Source of the DNA: Candidatus Falkowbacteria bacterium CG10_big_fil_rev_8_21_14_0_10_39_9
Lineage (GTDB): Bacteria; Patescibacteriota; Patescibacteriia; Patescibacteriales; UBA12465
Assembly: GCA_002778645.1 (NCBI GenBank)
Contig: PFAQ01000023.1
Location: 1 to 11,118 of the forward strand
Length of the DNA stretch: 11,118 bases
Direction: 5' to 3'
The notes under the pieces are model-generated. The model saw only the letters and a program-made list of their open reading frames with translations, did not search any database and had not been told where the DNA came from. Each line of letters starts with the position of its first letter. The stretch's first letter is position 1. Positions 5,859 to 11,118 of the stretch are shown here, in pieces. The translations under genes and the position numbers were made by a program.

Positions 5859-5932
5859 GGGCTCGTAGCTCAGTTGGTTAGAGCGCTACATTGACATTGT
5901 AGAGGTCACTGGTTCGAATCCAGTCGGGCCCA
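5859..5932 (+). tRNA. tRNA-Val (anticodon GAC)
   Basis: A 74-base cloverleaf: acceptor GGGCTCG with CGGGCCC (one T-G wobble), D-arm GCTC/GAGC, a perfect anticodon stem CTACA/TGTAG around TTGACAT with anticodon GAC (codons GUC and GUU), and T-arm ACTGG-TTCGAAT-CCAGT. No encoded CCA (CAC follows the discriminator A). The hsp20 start is only 22 bases downstream without a terminator, so a mixed tRNA-mRNA transcript is likely. Confidence 0.96.
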
Positions 5933-5954
5933 CACCTTTATCATTTTAAATCAT

Positions 5955-6380
5955 ATGTTTAATATCTTTTCGAAAACAGACAAACAAAAATATCAGATTG
6001 CACCGAGCAGTTTTTCGGATTTGACTGATCACTGGCTGGATGATTCTGCCAGCGAAGGTCAGCTTTTGGTGGATGTTTGTTCGAGCGACAAGCAGGTTAT
6101 TGTCAAAGCGGCGATGGCCGGGGTTAAACCGGAGGATTTAAACATCTCTCTTCATAACGATCTGTTGACGATCAAGGGTAAGAGGGAGGAAGAGAAGGAA
6201 TATGAAGACTCAGAGTATGTTTGTCGGGAATGTTATTGGGGGGCTTTTTCGCGCTCTTTGGTCTTGCCCCATGAAGTGGATTCCAAAAAGATTCAGGCCT
6301 TTCTCGAAAATGGCGTTTTAACGGTCATTTTAGAAAGAGCGGGGGCCGCCAAAAATATAAAAGTTACTGTTAAAGAATAA
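5955..6380 (+). CDS. Small heat-shock protein, Hsp20/alpha-crystallin family
   Basis: Small heat-shock proteins are ATP-independent holdases that bind unfolding proteins and keep them refoldable. The 141-residue product has a short variable N-terminus (1-35), an alpha-crystallin domain from about 36 to 128 with the family strand pattern V-K-A-A-M-A-G-V-K-P-E-D-L, L-L-T-I-K-G-K-R, the F-S-R-S-L-V-L-P strand and the signature A-F-L-E-N-G-V-L at 115-122, then a C-terminal I-K-V (135-137), the I-x-I/V motif used for oligomer contacts. Two Cys in V-C-R-E-C (90, 93) are unusual for the family. It is the first protein gene of a tight plus-strand unit; the next ATG follows the TAA after one base. No Shine-Dalgarno is seen. 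Confidence 0.93.
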   Translation: MFNIFSKTDKQKYQIAPSSFSDLTDHWLDDSASEGQLLVDVCSSDKQVIVKAAMAGVKPEDLNISLHNDLLTIKGKREEEKEYEDSEYVCRECYWGAFSRSLVLPHEVDSKKIQAFLENGVLTVILERAGAAKNIKVTVKE

Positions 6381-6381
6381 T

Positions 6382-6597
6382 ATGGTATATCGTTTTGTCG
6401 TTTTCGGTTTTGAAGACGATCAAGTCATCCTCAAAGATGAGTCGGGAGAAGTGGTGGTTTGGCCCCAGGTTAAATTACCAGCCGATTTGATTTTAGGTTC
6501 TAGCGTCTATTTTAATATTTATAAACAGAAAGATTTAATTAGTGATGAACCCCAATTAGCTAAAAATATTTTAAATGAAATTTTAAAAATTTCTTAA
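6382..6597 (+). CDS. Small hypothetical protein between hsp20 and vanW-like gene
   Basis: I do not recognise this 71-residue protein. It opens with a run of beta-strand-like segments (V-Y-R-F-V-V-F-G-F, D-Q-V-I-L-K-D, G-E-V-V-V-W-P) that could form a small OB- or SH3-like barrel, followed by L-P-A-D-L-I-L-G-S and a C-terminal helix (A-K-N-I-L-N-E-I-L-K-I). The layout loosely resembles the small DUF3006-type proteins, but that is only a resemblance. No signal peptide or membrane segment. Tight linkage (TAA-T-ATG after hsp20, five bases before the next gene) and normal codon use support a real gene. Confidence 0.75.
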   Translation: MVYRFVVFGFEDDQVILKDESGEVVVWPQVKLPADLILGSSVYFNIYKQKDLISDEPQLAKNILNEILKIS

Positions 6598-6602
6598 ATC
6601 TC

Positions 6603-8471
6603 ATGATACCTCTTCGCTCTAAACGTACTTGGTTTTTATTGCTAGCTATTGTTTCTGCTTTCATGGCCCTCATCTTAGGGGCCTATTTGGTTTATGCCAA
6701 GGTCTATGACAACAAGATCTATCCGGGGGTCAAAGTCGATTCTTTGAAATTAGGTGGTCTGTCGTTTACTGATGCCGAGAAATTGGTTAAGGGGAAAAGC
6801 GATAGTTTAATCAGCCAGGAATTATCTTTTGTTTATAAGAATAAAACAGTCGGCATTGCAGCTACCAAATCATCTTTTGATATTGACCTTTCGGCTTTTA
6901 TTTGGGATTTCGATCCTAGTGTTACCACTAAAAATGCTTATAATGTTGGCCGGTCCGAGAATTTCTGGGTTAACCTTTGGGGTCAGATTAAATTAAGATT
7001 TAATTCTAAACAGATTGATTTTGTCTATCGTCTGAATGAGGAGGGAATTAGAAGTGAGCTGAAAACTAAATTTGGTGATTTAGAAATTCCGGTTAAGAAT
7101 GCGGAATTAATAGTTAACTCCGGCACTTTTGCGTTTAGTGTTAATGAAGCCGTCAACGGAGAAACCATTGATTATGACCAAGCCATTAATAGTTTGAAGA
7201 ATAATTTGGCTAGTGGCGAAATTAAACCAATTACTTTAATATCCAAGGTTGAGTCGGCTACTATTCTAAAGAGCGATGTTGGTAATTTTCGATCTGAGGC
7301 TGAGAGCCTTTTGGCTTTAGCCCCAATAAACTTATCCTATCAAGCCAGCTCTTCGGTTCCGGCTTTTAAGTTTGAAATTAATAAAATTAAACTAGCCTCA
7401 CTTTTAGGTCTAGAAAAGAATGAAAGGGTTCAGGTTAATATTTCAAGTGATTTAGCCACTAAATTTTTAGAGACAGAGATCGCTCCTAAAGTAGATAAAG
7501 AGCCAACTAAGGCTCGGTTTGAGGTGAAGGATGGTAAGGTGGATAATTTTCAGGTCAGCGCTGATGGTTTGAAATTAAATATTTCAGAATCGATTCAGGC
7601 GATGAAAGATCATTTGGTTAGCCGAGCTACCAGTTCGGTGGCTCTCGTGGTTGATGTTGTAACGGATGAAAAAATCGCCACTGAAGATATTAATAATTTA
7701 GGGATTAAAGAAATTATTGGTACTGGTCATTCTAATTTTGCTGGTTCGCCCAAGAATCGTCGCCATAATATTGCGGTGGGCGCCGCTGCGGTTAACGGCT
7801 TATTACTTAAGCCGGGAGAAGAGTTCTCTTTAGTTAAAACTTTAGGAGAGGTAGAGGCTCGAACTGGTTATTTACCAGAGTTAGTTATTAAGGAGAATAA
7901 AACTATCCCAGAATATGGCGGTGGTCTGTGTCAGGTGGGTACCACGGTTTTTCGCGCTGCCTTGAACTCCGGCTTGCCCATTACCGCTCGCCGCAACCAT
8001 TCTTATCGCGTCGCTTATTACGAGCCAGCCGGTATGGACGCTGCTGTTTATATTCCCAATCCCGATGTTCGCTTTTTAAACGATACTGGTAGCTATGTTT
8101 TGATTCAGGCTCGGATTGAAGGTAATGATTTTTATTTTGATTTTTGGGGGCTGAAAGATACTAGAAAAATAACTGTGAGTAAGCCCGTGGTCTATAATAT
8201 TGTTAGGCCAGCTTCGACTAAGATTGTCGAGACTACCGATCTAGCTCCGGGTCAAAAGAAATGCACCGAGAAGGCTCACAACGGCGCTGATGCTTACTTT
8301 GATTACACTGTCGTCTATAATCCTGGAACGGCTGATGAGAAGATAGAAGAGAAGCGCTTTTCTTCTCATTATGTTCCTTGGCAGGAGGTCTGTTTAATTG
8401 GTGTGACCAAATTATCCTCCGCGATAGTTAGCAGTACAACAATTTCAACGTCAACCCCGGCGCAGCCATAA
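6603..8471 (+). CDS. VanW-family envelope protein with N-terminal membrane anchor, peptidoglycan-binding-like repeats and G5-like domain
   Basis: The 622-residue protein starts with a basic end and one membrane helix (about 10-32), so the rest should be extracytoplasmic. Residues about 40-345 contain two copies of a region with the Y-P-G-V-K-V-D-S-L-K-L-G-G-L start and D-Y-D-Q-A-I-N-S-L type helix typical of PG_binding_4 (YoaR-like) domains. A VanW domain follows (about 368-516), with G-T-G-H-S-N-F-A-G-S, K-P-G-E-E-F-S-L, Y-G-G-G-L-C-Q-V-G-T-T and the R-R-N-H-S-Y stretch. The end (about 525-600) looks like a G5-type strand region with P-G-Q-K-K-C and a second Cys. VanW proteins are of unknown biochemical role; the name comes from a vancomycin-resistance cluster, but nothing here indicates resistance. 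A cell-wall-related role is inferred. The tail is Ser/Thr-rich. Confidence 0.9.
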   Translation: MIPLRSKRTWFLLLAIVSAFMALILGAYLVYAKVYDNKIYPGVKVDSLKLGGLSFTDAEKLVKGKSDSLISQELSFVYKNKTVGIAATKSSFDIDLSAFIWDFDPSVTTKNAYNVGRSENFWVNLWGQIKLRFNSKQIDFVYRLNEEGIRSELKTKFGDLEIPVKNAELIVNSGTFAFSVNEAVNGETIDYDQAINSLKNNLASGEIKPITLISKVESATILKSDVGNFRSEAESLLALAPINLSYQASSSVPAFKFEINKIKLASLLGLEKNERVQVNISSDLATKFLETEIAPKVDKEPTKARFEVKDGKVDNFQVSADGLKLNISESIQAMKDHLVSRATSSVALVVDVVTDEKIATEDINNLGIKEIIGTGHSNFAGSPKNRRHNIAVGAAAVNGLLLKPGEEFSLVKTLGEVEARTGYLPELVIKENKTIPEYGGGLCQVGTTVFRAALNSGLPITARRNHSYRVAYYEPAGMDAAVYIPNPDVRFLNDTGSYVLIQARIEGNDFYFDFWGLKDTRKITVSKPVVYNIVRPASTKIVETTDLAPGQKKCTEKAHNGADAYFDYTVVYNPGTADEKIEEKRFSSHYVPWQEVCLIGVTKLSSAIVSSTTISTSTPAQP

Positions 8472-8473
8472 AA

Positions 8474-8479
8474 TATAAT
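8474..8479 (+). promoter_or_regulatory. Candidate -10 element for the pilin gene
   Basis: A perfect TATAAT lies three bases after the vanW-like stop and 17 bases before the pilin ATG. A -35 is weak (TCAACC at 8451-8456, 3/6). Transcription would start near 8486, giving a leader of about 10 bases with no Shine-Dalgarno. Confidence 0.4.
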
Positions 8480-8496
8480 TTAGCTACATTAATTCT

Positions 8497-9889
8497 ATGA
8501 AATCTAAAAAAGCTTTTACCCTCATTGAACTTCTGGTCGTCATTGCCATTATTGGCATCTTGGCAACTATTTCAGTTTTAGCCCTATCAAATGCTCGAGC
8601 TAAATCACGGGATGCCAAGCGTGTTGGGGACATGAAACAGGTGCAAACGGCCTTAGAATTATTCTTCAATGACAAGAATAGATATCCGACAGCTGAAGAA
8701 TGGGCTACCGGTCAAATCTATTCTACCACTACTGAGTCTACCTCTACATATATGCAGATTATTCCAGCGGCCGTAGGTCCAGCTGATGGTACTTGTACTA
8801 ACAACCAAAATACAATTAGCTACACTCCCACTGAAGCTGGCGCTTCTTATGCCATCTCTTTTTGTTTAGGAGGTAATACTGGCACCCTGAATTCTGGTCC
8901 TAAGTGTTTAACCCCCGGAGGAATCATTGATGTTAACTGTTCTGGTATAGAATCTTGCAATCCGGTTTGTCAGATTGGTTATAATTGTGAAGACAGCTCC
9001 TGCGTCTATGATCAGCCACAGGCAGATATTAGAGCTAGCCTAAATCCAATAGTAGCCTCTTCTGACCTCAGCAAAATGTTTGCAGTTAATAGCGCTGATG
9101 GTTACTTTTATAGTTCTGGCGATAGCGGTGAAACTTGGGCTCGGGGAGTTGCCATTCCGGCCGGCCTTAGCTCCTTGAAACTAGCGGCCTCTTCTGACCT
9201 TAATAATTTGGCTTTAGCTTCACGTAATAATAATATTTATACTTCGGTTGATTCTGGTGTTACTTGAAAAGAACAACTAGGCTCGGGGGCTAAAGATTGG
9301 AGAAATATTGTGTCGTCATCTAATGGCGGTAAATTAGCGGCGACTGTCGCCGGTGGCTATGTTTATACCTCAGATGATTTTGGTTCTACCTGGTTGGAAC
9401 GGATCTCCTCGGGGGCTTCTTATTGGGTAATGGCTTCTTCGGCCGATGGTAATAATTTAGTAATAGGCTCAAATGAGATGTTCGGGAGTATAAAGGCTAG
9501 TAGCGACGCCGGGGACACTTGGCCAAGAGTATTCAGCACTTCCTTTCTGGGAGATATATGTTCGTCTGCTAATGGCAGTAAAATAATAACAGTTGCTGTG
9601 GGATATTGGTCAAATCCATTAATATCTACTGATTATGGTGCAACATGGGAATATAAAGCCGTCACTGTCGATCTACATTCCTGGTATTTAGTTAAGGTTT
9701 CGGCTAATGGTTCTAGGTTGGCCTTGGCCGAAATTGACGGCTTAGTTTACTTCGTCTGACAGTGGAACGACCTGGCTTAGTGAGCCAACTATGGGGTCTT
9801 ATGCTAGAAAATTTATTGCCTTATCTTCTGATGGTAACAAGCTAATAGCGATAAATTCAGATGGCTTAATTTTGAAAATAAATTATTAA
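8497..9889 (+). pseudogene. Disrupted type IV pilin-like protein fused to an Asp-box beta-propeller
   Basis: The product starts with a class III prepilin leader: K-K-A then F-T-L-I-E-L-L-V-V-I-A-I-I-G, with cleavage expected after A6 and the conserved Glu at position 5 of the mature form (E11). A pilin/pseudopilin helix with R-D-A-K-R and N-R-Y-P (to residue 64) follows, then a region with eight Cys (100-169), then a propeller of six Asp-box repeats (S-x-D-x-G-x-T-W). The reading frame stops at TGA 9265-9267, exactly where the second Asp box needs Trp. Past it the same frame continues to TGA 9757-9759. Adding two bases near 9748 (a lost TA; sister repeats read TTTATAC) restores the sixth Asp box and a good frame to TAA 9887-9889. 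The repaired protein would be 464 residues. Codons 1-256 could still make a pilin with a shortened propeller. A sequencing error is an alternative. Confidence 0.8.
9115..9775 (+). repeat. Six Asp-box (BNR-type) repeats with a 42-43 codon period
   Basis: The motif S/T-x-D-x-G-x-T-W is coded at 9115-9138, 9244-9267 (Trp codon replaced by TGA), 9370-9393, 9499-9522, 9625-9648 and 9752-9775. Start-to-start spacings are 129, 126, 129, 126 and 127 bases; the last becomes 129 once the 2-base deletion is restored, giving periods of 43, 42, 43, 42 and 43 residues. Each box is preceded by a short strand such as V-Y-T or I-Y-T and followed by an A-S-S-x-D/N-G-x-x-L strand, as in Asp-box beta-propellers of sialidase and photosystem-assembly-factor type. 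No sialidase catalytic residues can be assigned. Confidence 0.85.
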
Positions 9890-9939
9890 ACCGTTTACTT
9901 ATTTTGTTGGGAGTTATTATTAAGGTATTATTTTTTTAC

Positions 9940-10086
9940 AAAAAAAGATCAGTTAAAACGGGATAGGCAAGAAAGTTTTTTTCTACGAATTCGTGAGCGT
10001 GAGCCCTAAAACCGTGGAAAAAAATCCCATGCTTGTCGTGCCTGACCCGTTACAAGTGACCTTTTTTCTACTCTCATTGTTAACAA
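9940..10086 (-). ncRNA. Candidate rod-shaped non-coding RNA, about 147 nt, with own promoter and terminator
   Basis: The minus-strand transcript would begin near 10086 and end in the U-run at 9946-9940. Outer arms 10067-10039 and 9969-9941 are 29 nt each and match at 23 positions plus two G-U pairs. Inside, UUUUUUUC (10024-10017) pairs with GAAAAAAA (9983-9976), ACGG (10015-10012) with UCGU (9988-9985) using one G-U pair, and GGGC (10006-10003) with GCUC (9998-9995) around a UCAC tetraloop. Between the outer arms and the U/A stem lies an asymmetric, weakly paired zone (10038-10025 and 9975-9970). No convincing ORF is present. The long rod with a central open zone recalls 6S RNA, but I cannot show homology. 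It could also be an elaborate terminator for the convergent genes. Not SRP RNA: the GGAA-loop domain is absent. Confidence 0.6.
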
Positions 10087-10092
10087 CTTATA

Positions 10093-10121
10093 ACTATATC
10101 ATATAAAAAAAGGTTTGTCAA
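10093..10121 (-). promoter_or_regulatory. Near-consensus extended -10 promoter for the rod RNA
   Basis: On the minus strand a perfect TTGACA (10121-10116) is followed by exactly 17 bases and TATAGT (10098-10093, 5/6) preceded by TGA, an extended -10. This is the best promoter in the window. The start falls near 10086, at the edge of the perfect palindrome TTGTTAACAA (10077-10086). No protein gene follows it on this strand before the terminator at 9940. Confidence 0.75.
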
Positions 10122-10129
10122 TACACAGT

Positions 10130-10157
10130 TTATCCACAGATTTTAAGTTGTGGCTAA
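10130..10157. promoter_or_regulatory. DnaA-box pair: one perfect, one inverted near-match
   Basis: TTATCCACA at 10130-10138 is identical to the consensus DnaA box. TGTGGCTAA at 10149-10157 matches its reverse complement at 8 of 9 positions, in opposite orientation ten bases away. The pair lies eight bases upstream of the -35 of the rod-RNA promoter, in an AT-rich stretch. Two boxes are too few to call an origin; DnaA control of the promoter or chance are the other readings. Confidence 0.45.
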
Positions 10158-10173
10158 TATCAGCCAAAACCCT

Positions 10174-11034
10174 TTAAAACTGGGACTTTTGGTAGCTTAA
10201 ACTGGTCTTTGTCAGCCACATTTTGAGCCCGCCGTCCTGGTCGGTGCGGATAACTTTAAGGTTTAATTCTTGCAACTCATCTATAACTTCCGGCGAGGGC
10301 AAGTTGTACTTATTGTCCTTCCCAACTAGAATCACAGCCAGTCCTGGACTCGTCTCGTCTAAGAATTCCTGGCTACTAGCAGTCTTGGAGCCATGGTGGC
10401 CTAATTTAAGGACGGAGGTTTTTAGGTTGGGGTAATTATCCATTAATTCTGTCTCAACCTCTTTTTCAGCATCACCCATGAGCAAAATATTCTTGTTACC
10501 GCAATTGAGCCTGGTAACAATGGAGCTGTTGTTAATATTTTTGAAATCTTGTCCGGCTAAACTGACAAGAGGGAAGAGAGTATTTAATCGACAATCATCA
10601 TTTAGGTCTAGTTCTATCGGAGTTTCGGCTAAAACTATATGGGGCACTTTTTGCTTGATTATTTCCTGAAAATAGCGATATCCCGGGTCGTTATAATTAA
10701 CCCCAGTGTAGATAACAGTCTCTACTCGGTAGCTTTCTAGAATGGCCAAGAGCCCCACTAGATGATCAGCGTGGGGATGGGTCAGAATCAGGACGTCGAT
10801 GGTGCGGTCGGTGTAGGGCAAAATCCGACCAATCTTTTCCAACACTAGCCCGTCTGGTCCACCGTCGATTAGGATGGTTTTGCCGCCGCTGTTTCTGATT
10901 AATATCGCATCACCTTGGCCCACATCCAGAAAGTTAATCTCCAGCCCTAGAAGAGGGGCCTGAGTAGTGTATTTAAGAGTTAGGGCTGAAAGGGCTAATA
11001 ATATGATTGTGGTTATAATTGGCTTGGTTTTCAT
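10174..11034 (-). CDS. Membrane-anchored ComEC/Rec2-type metallo-beta-lactamase-fold hydrolase
   Basis: The 286-residue protein matches the C-terminal hydrolase domain found on ComEC, the DNA-uptake channel, here as a stand-alone protein behind an N-terminal hydrophobic segment (about 5-20) that is a signal anchor or signal peptide. Motifs in order: L-D-V-G-Q-G-D-A-I-L-I (36-46), I-D-G-G (56-59), the metal-binding H-P-H-A-D-H (86-91), L-M-G-D-A-E with Asp 188, and L-K-L-G-H-H-G-S (209-216). The late family motif is N-K-Y-N-L-P-S-P-E-V, with Ser where His is common. Proteins of this type are predicted metal-dependent phosphodiesterases or nucleases acting outside the membrane. A role in breaking down or taking up DNA is inferred from the family. 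The gene converges on the pilin-propeller gene. Confidence 0.88.
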   Translation of the reverse strand: MKTKPIITTIILLALSALTLKYTTQAPLLGLEINFLDVGQGDAILIRNSGGKTILIDGGPDGLVLEKIGRILPYTDRTIDVLILTHPHADHLVGLLAILESYRVETVIYTGVNYNDPGYRYFQEIIKQKVPHIVLAETPIELDLNDDCRLNTLFPLVSLAGQDFKNINNSSIVTRLNCGNKNILLMGDAEKEVETELMDNYPNLKTSVLKLGHHGSKTASSQEFLDETSPGLAVILVGKDNKYNLPSPEVIDELQELNLKVIRTDQDGGLKMWLTKTSLSYQKSQF

Positions 11035-11040
11035 GAGGTA

Positions 11041-11069
11041 ATTATAACCATAGTCTTATAAAGGGTCTA
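11041..11069 (-). promoter_or_regulatory. Promoter of the ComEC-like gene, probably giving a leaderless mRNA
   Basis: On the minus strand TAGACC (11069-11064, 4/6) lies 17 bases before a perfect TATAAT (11046-11041). A start seven bases downstream falls at 11034, the A of the ATG, so the mRNA would have no 5' leader. This fits the lack of a Shine-Dalgarno. The remaining bases to 11118 hold no gene that I can support. Confidence 0.5.
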
Positions 11070-11118
11070 TAAAATAGGGGTAAAATTAAATTAAAACCTG
11101 TGTTTTAGGTACACACAT

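Noticed and set aside
8484..8675. Minus-strand frame opposite the pilin start
   Set aside because: Shadow of the conserved prepilin helix; no family match and no promoter.
9265..9267. UGA read as a sense codon, as known in some candidate phyla (Gly in Gracilibacteria/SR1)
   Set aside because: The position calls for Trp rather than Gly, all Trp codons in the intact genes are TGG, none has an internal TGA, and the same gene carries a separate 2-base deletion.
9941..10067. Inverted repeat as a miniature transposon (MITE)
   Set aside because: No clear target-site duplication is seen, the inner part also pairs, and a consensus promoter points into it; a structured RNA explains more. A genome-wide copy count would settle it.
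9940..10086. SRP (4.5S) RNA
   Set aside because: The conserved GGAA-loop helix and its AAGCAG partner are absent; only a short GGUCAGG string is shared.
10080..10160. Chromosomal origin of replication
   Set aside because: Only one perfect and one near DnaA box, with no dnaA, dnaN or rpmH nearby. Kept only as a finding to check.
10151..10168. Small hairpin TGGCT/AGCCA as the terminator of the ComEC-like gene
   Set aside because: Only five base pairs and no U-run on the minus strand.
10223..10669. Plus-strand frames inside the ComEC-like gene
   Set aside because: Antisense shadows of conserved motifs.
1..11118. CRISPR array, insertion sequence or known riboswitch
   Set aside because: No regularly spaced direct repeats outside the protein-coding Asp-box array, no transposase frame, and no recognised riboswitch core.

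Overview
The window looks like a chromosomal piece of a small-genome bacterium of the Candidate Phyla Radiation (Patescibacteria, probably a Parcubacteria-type lineage). I infer this from the short intergenic gaps, the near absence of Shine-Dalgarno sequences, tRNA genes without an encoded CCA end, the pilin N-terminus (an R-x-K-S-R-D-A-K-R run followed by a Q-T-A-L-E-L helix and an N-R-Y-P motif), the SbsA-type Ig-like surface protein, and the set RecA / RNase Y / VanW / ComEC-like hydrolase. No taxonomic search was possible.

Layout. (1) Bases 1-2347, plus strand: the tail of a secreted Ig-like surface protein, then recA and mscL joined by a TAA-T-ATG junction, closed by a strong bidirectional terminator. 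(2) Bases 2349-3355, minus strand: a two-gene cassette of unknown function (a soluble protein and a two-helix membrane protein) with its own promoter, bounded by terminators. (3) Bases 3365-5646, minus strand: RNase Y (rny), HU (hup), and tRNA-Arg, tRNA-Met and tRNA-Lys; rny has a structured leader. (4) Bases 5808-8471, plus strand: tRNA-Val, a small heat-shock protein, a 71-residue unknown and a VanW-family cell-envelope protein, tightly packed. (5) Bases 8474-9889, plus strand: a type IV pilin-like protein fused to an Asp-box beta-propeller. It is broken by a TGA at a Trp position and by a 2-base deletion. (6) Bases 9940-10157, minus strand: a near-consensus promoter next to a perfect DnaA box, driving an apparently non-coding RNA of about 147 nt that folds end to end into one rod with its own terminator. 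(7) Bases 10174-11034, minus strand: a stand-alone membrane-anchored ComEC-type metallo-beta-lactamase-fold hydrolase with a probable leaderless transcript.

Taken together the region carries DNA recombination and nucleoid proteins, RNA turnover, stress proteins and cell-surface or DNA-uptake functions. The two most noteworthy items are the undescribed rod-like RNA at 9940-10086 and the disrupted pilin-propeller fusion beside it. All intact genes whose stops are visible end in TAA or TAG, and all of their roughly 14 Trp codons are TGG, so the TGA in the pilin gene is most simply a nonsense mutation or sequencing error.
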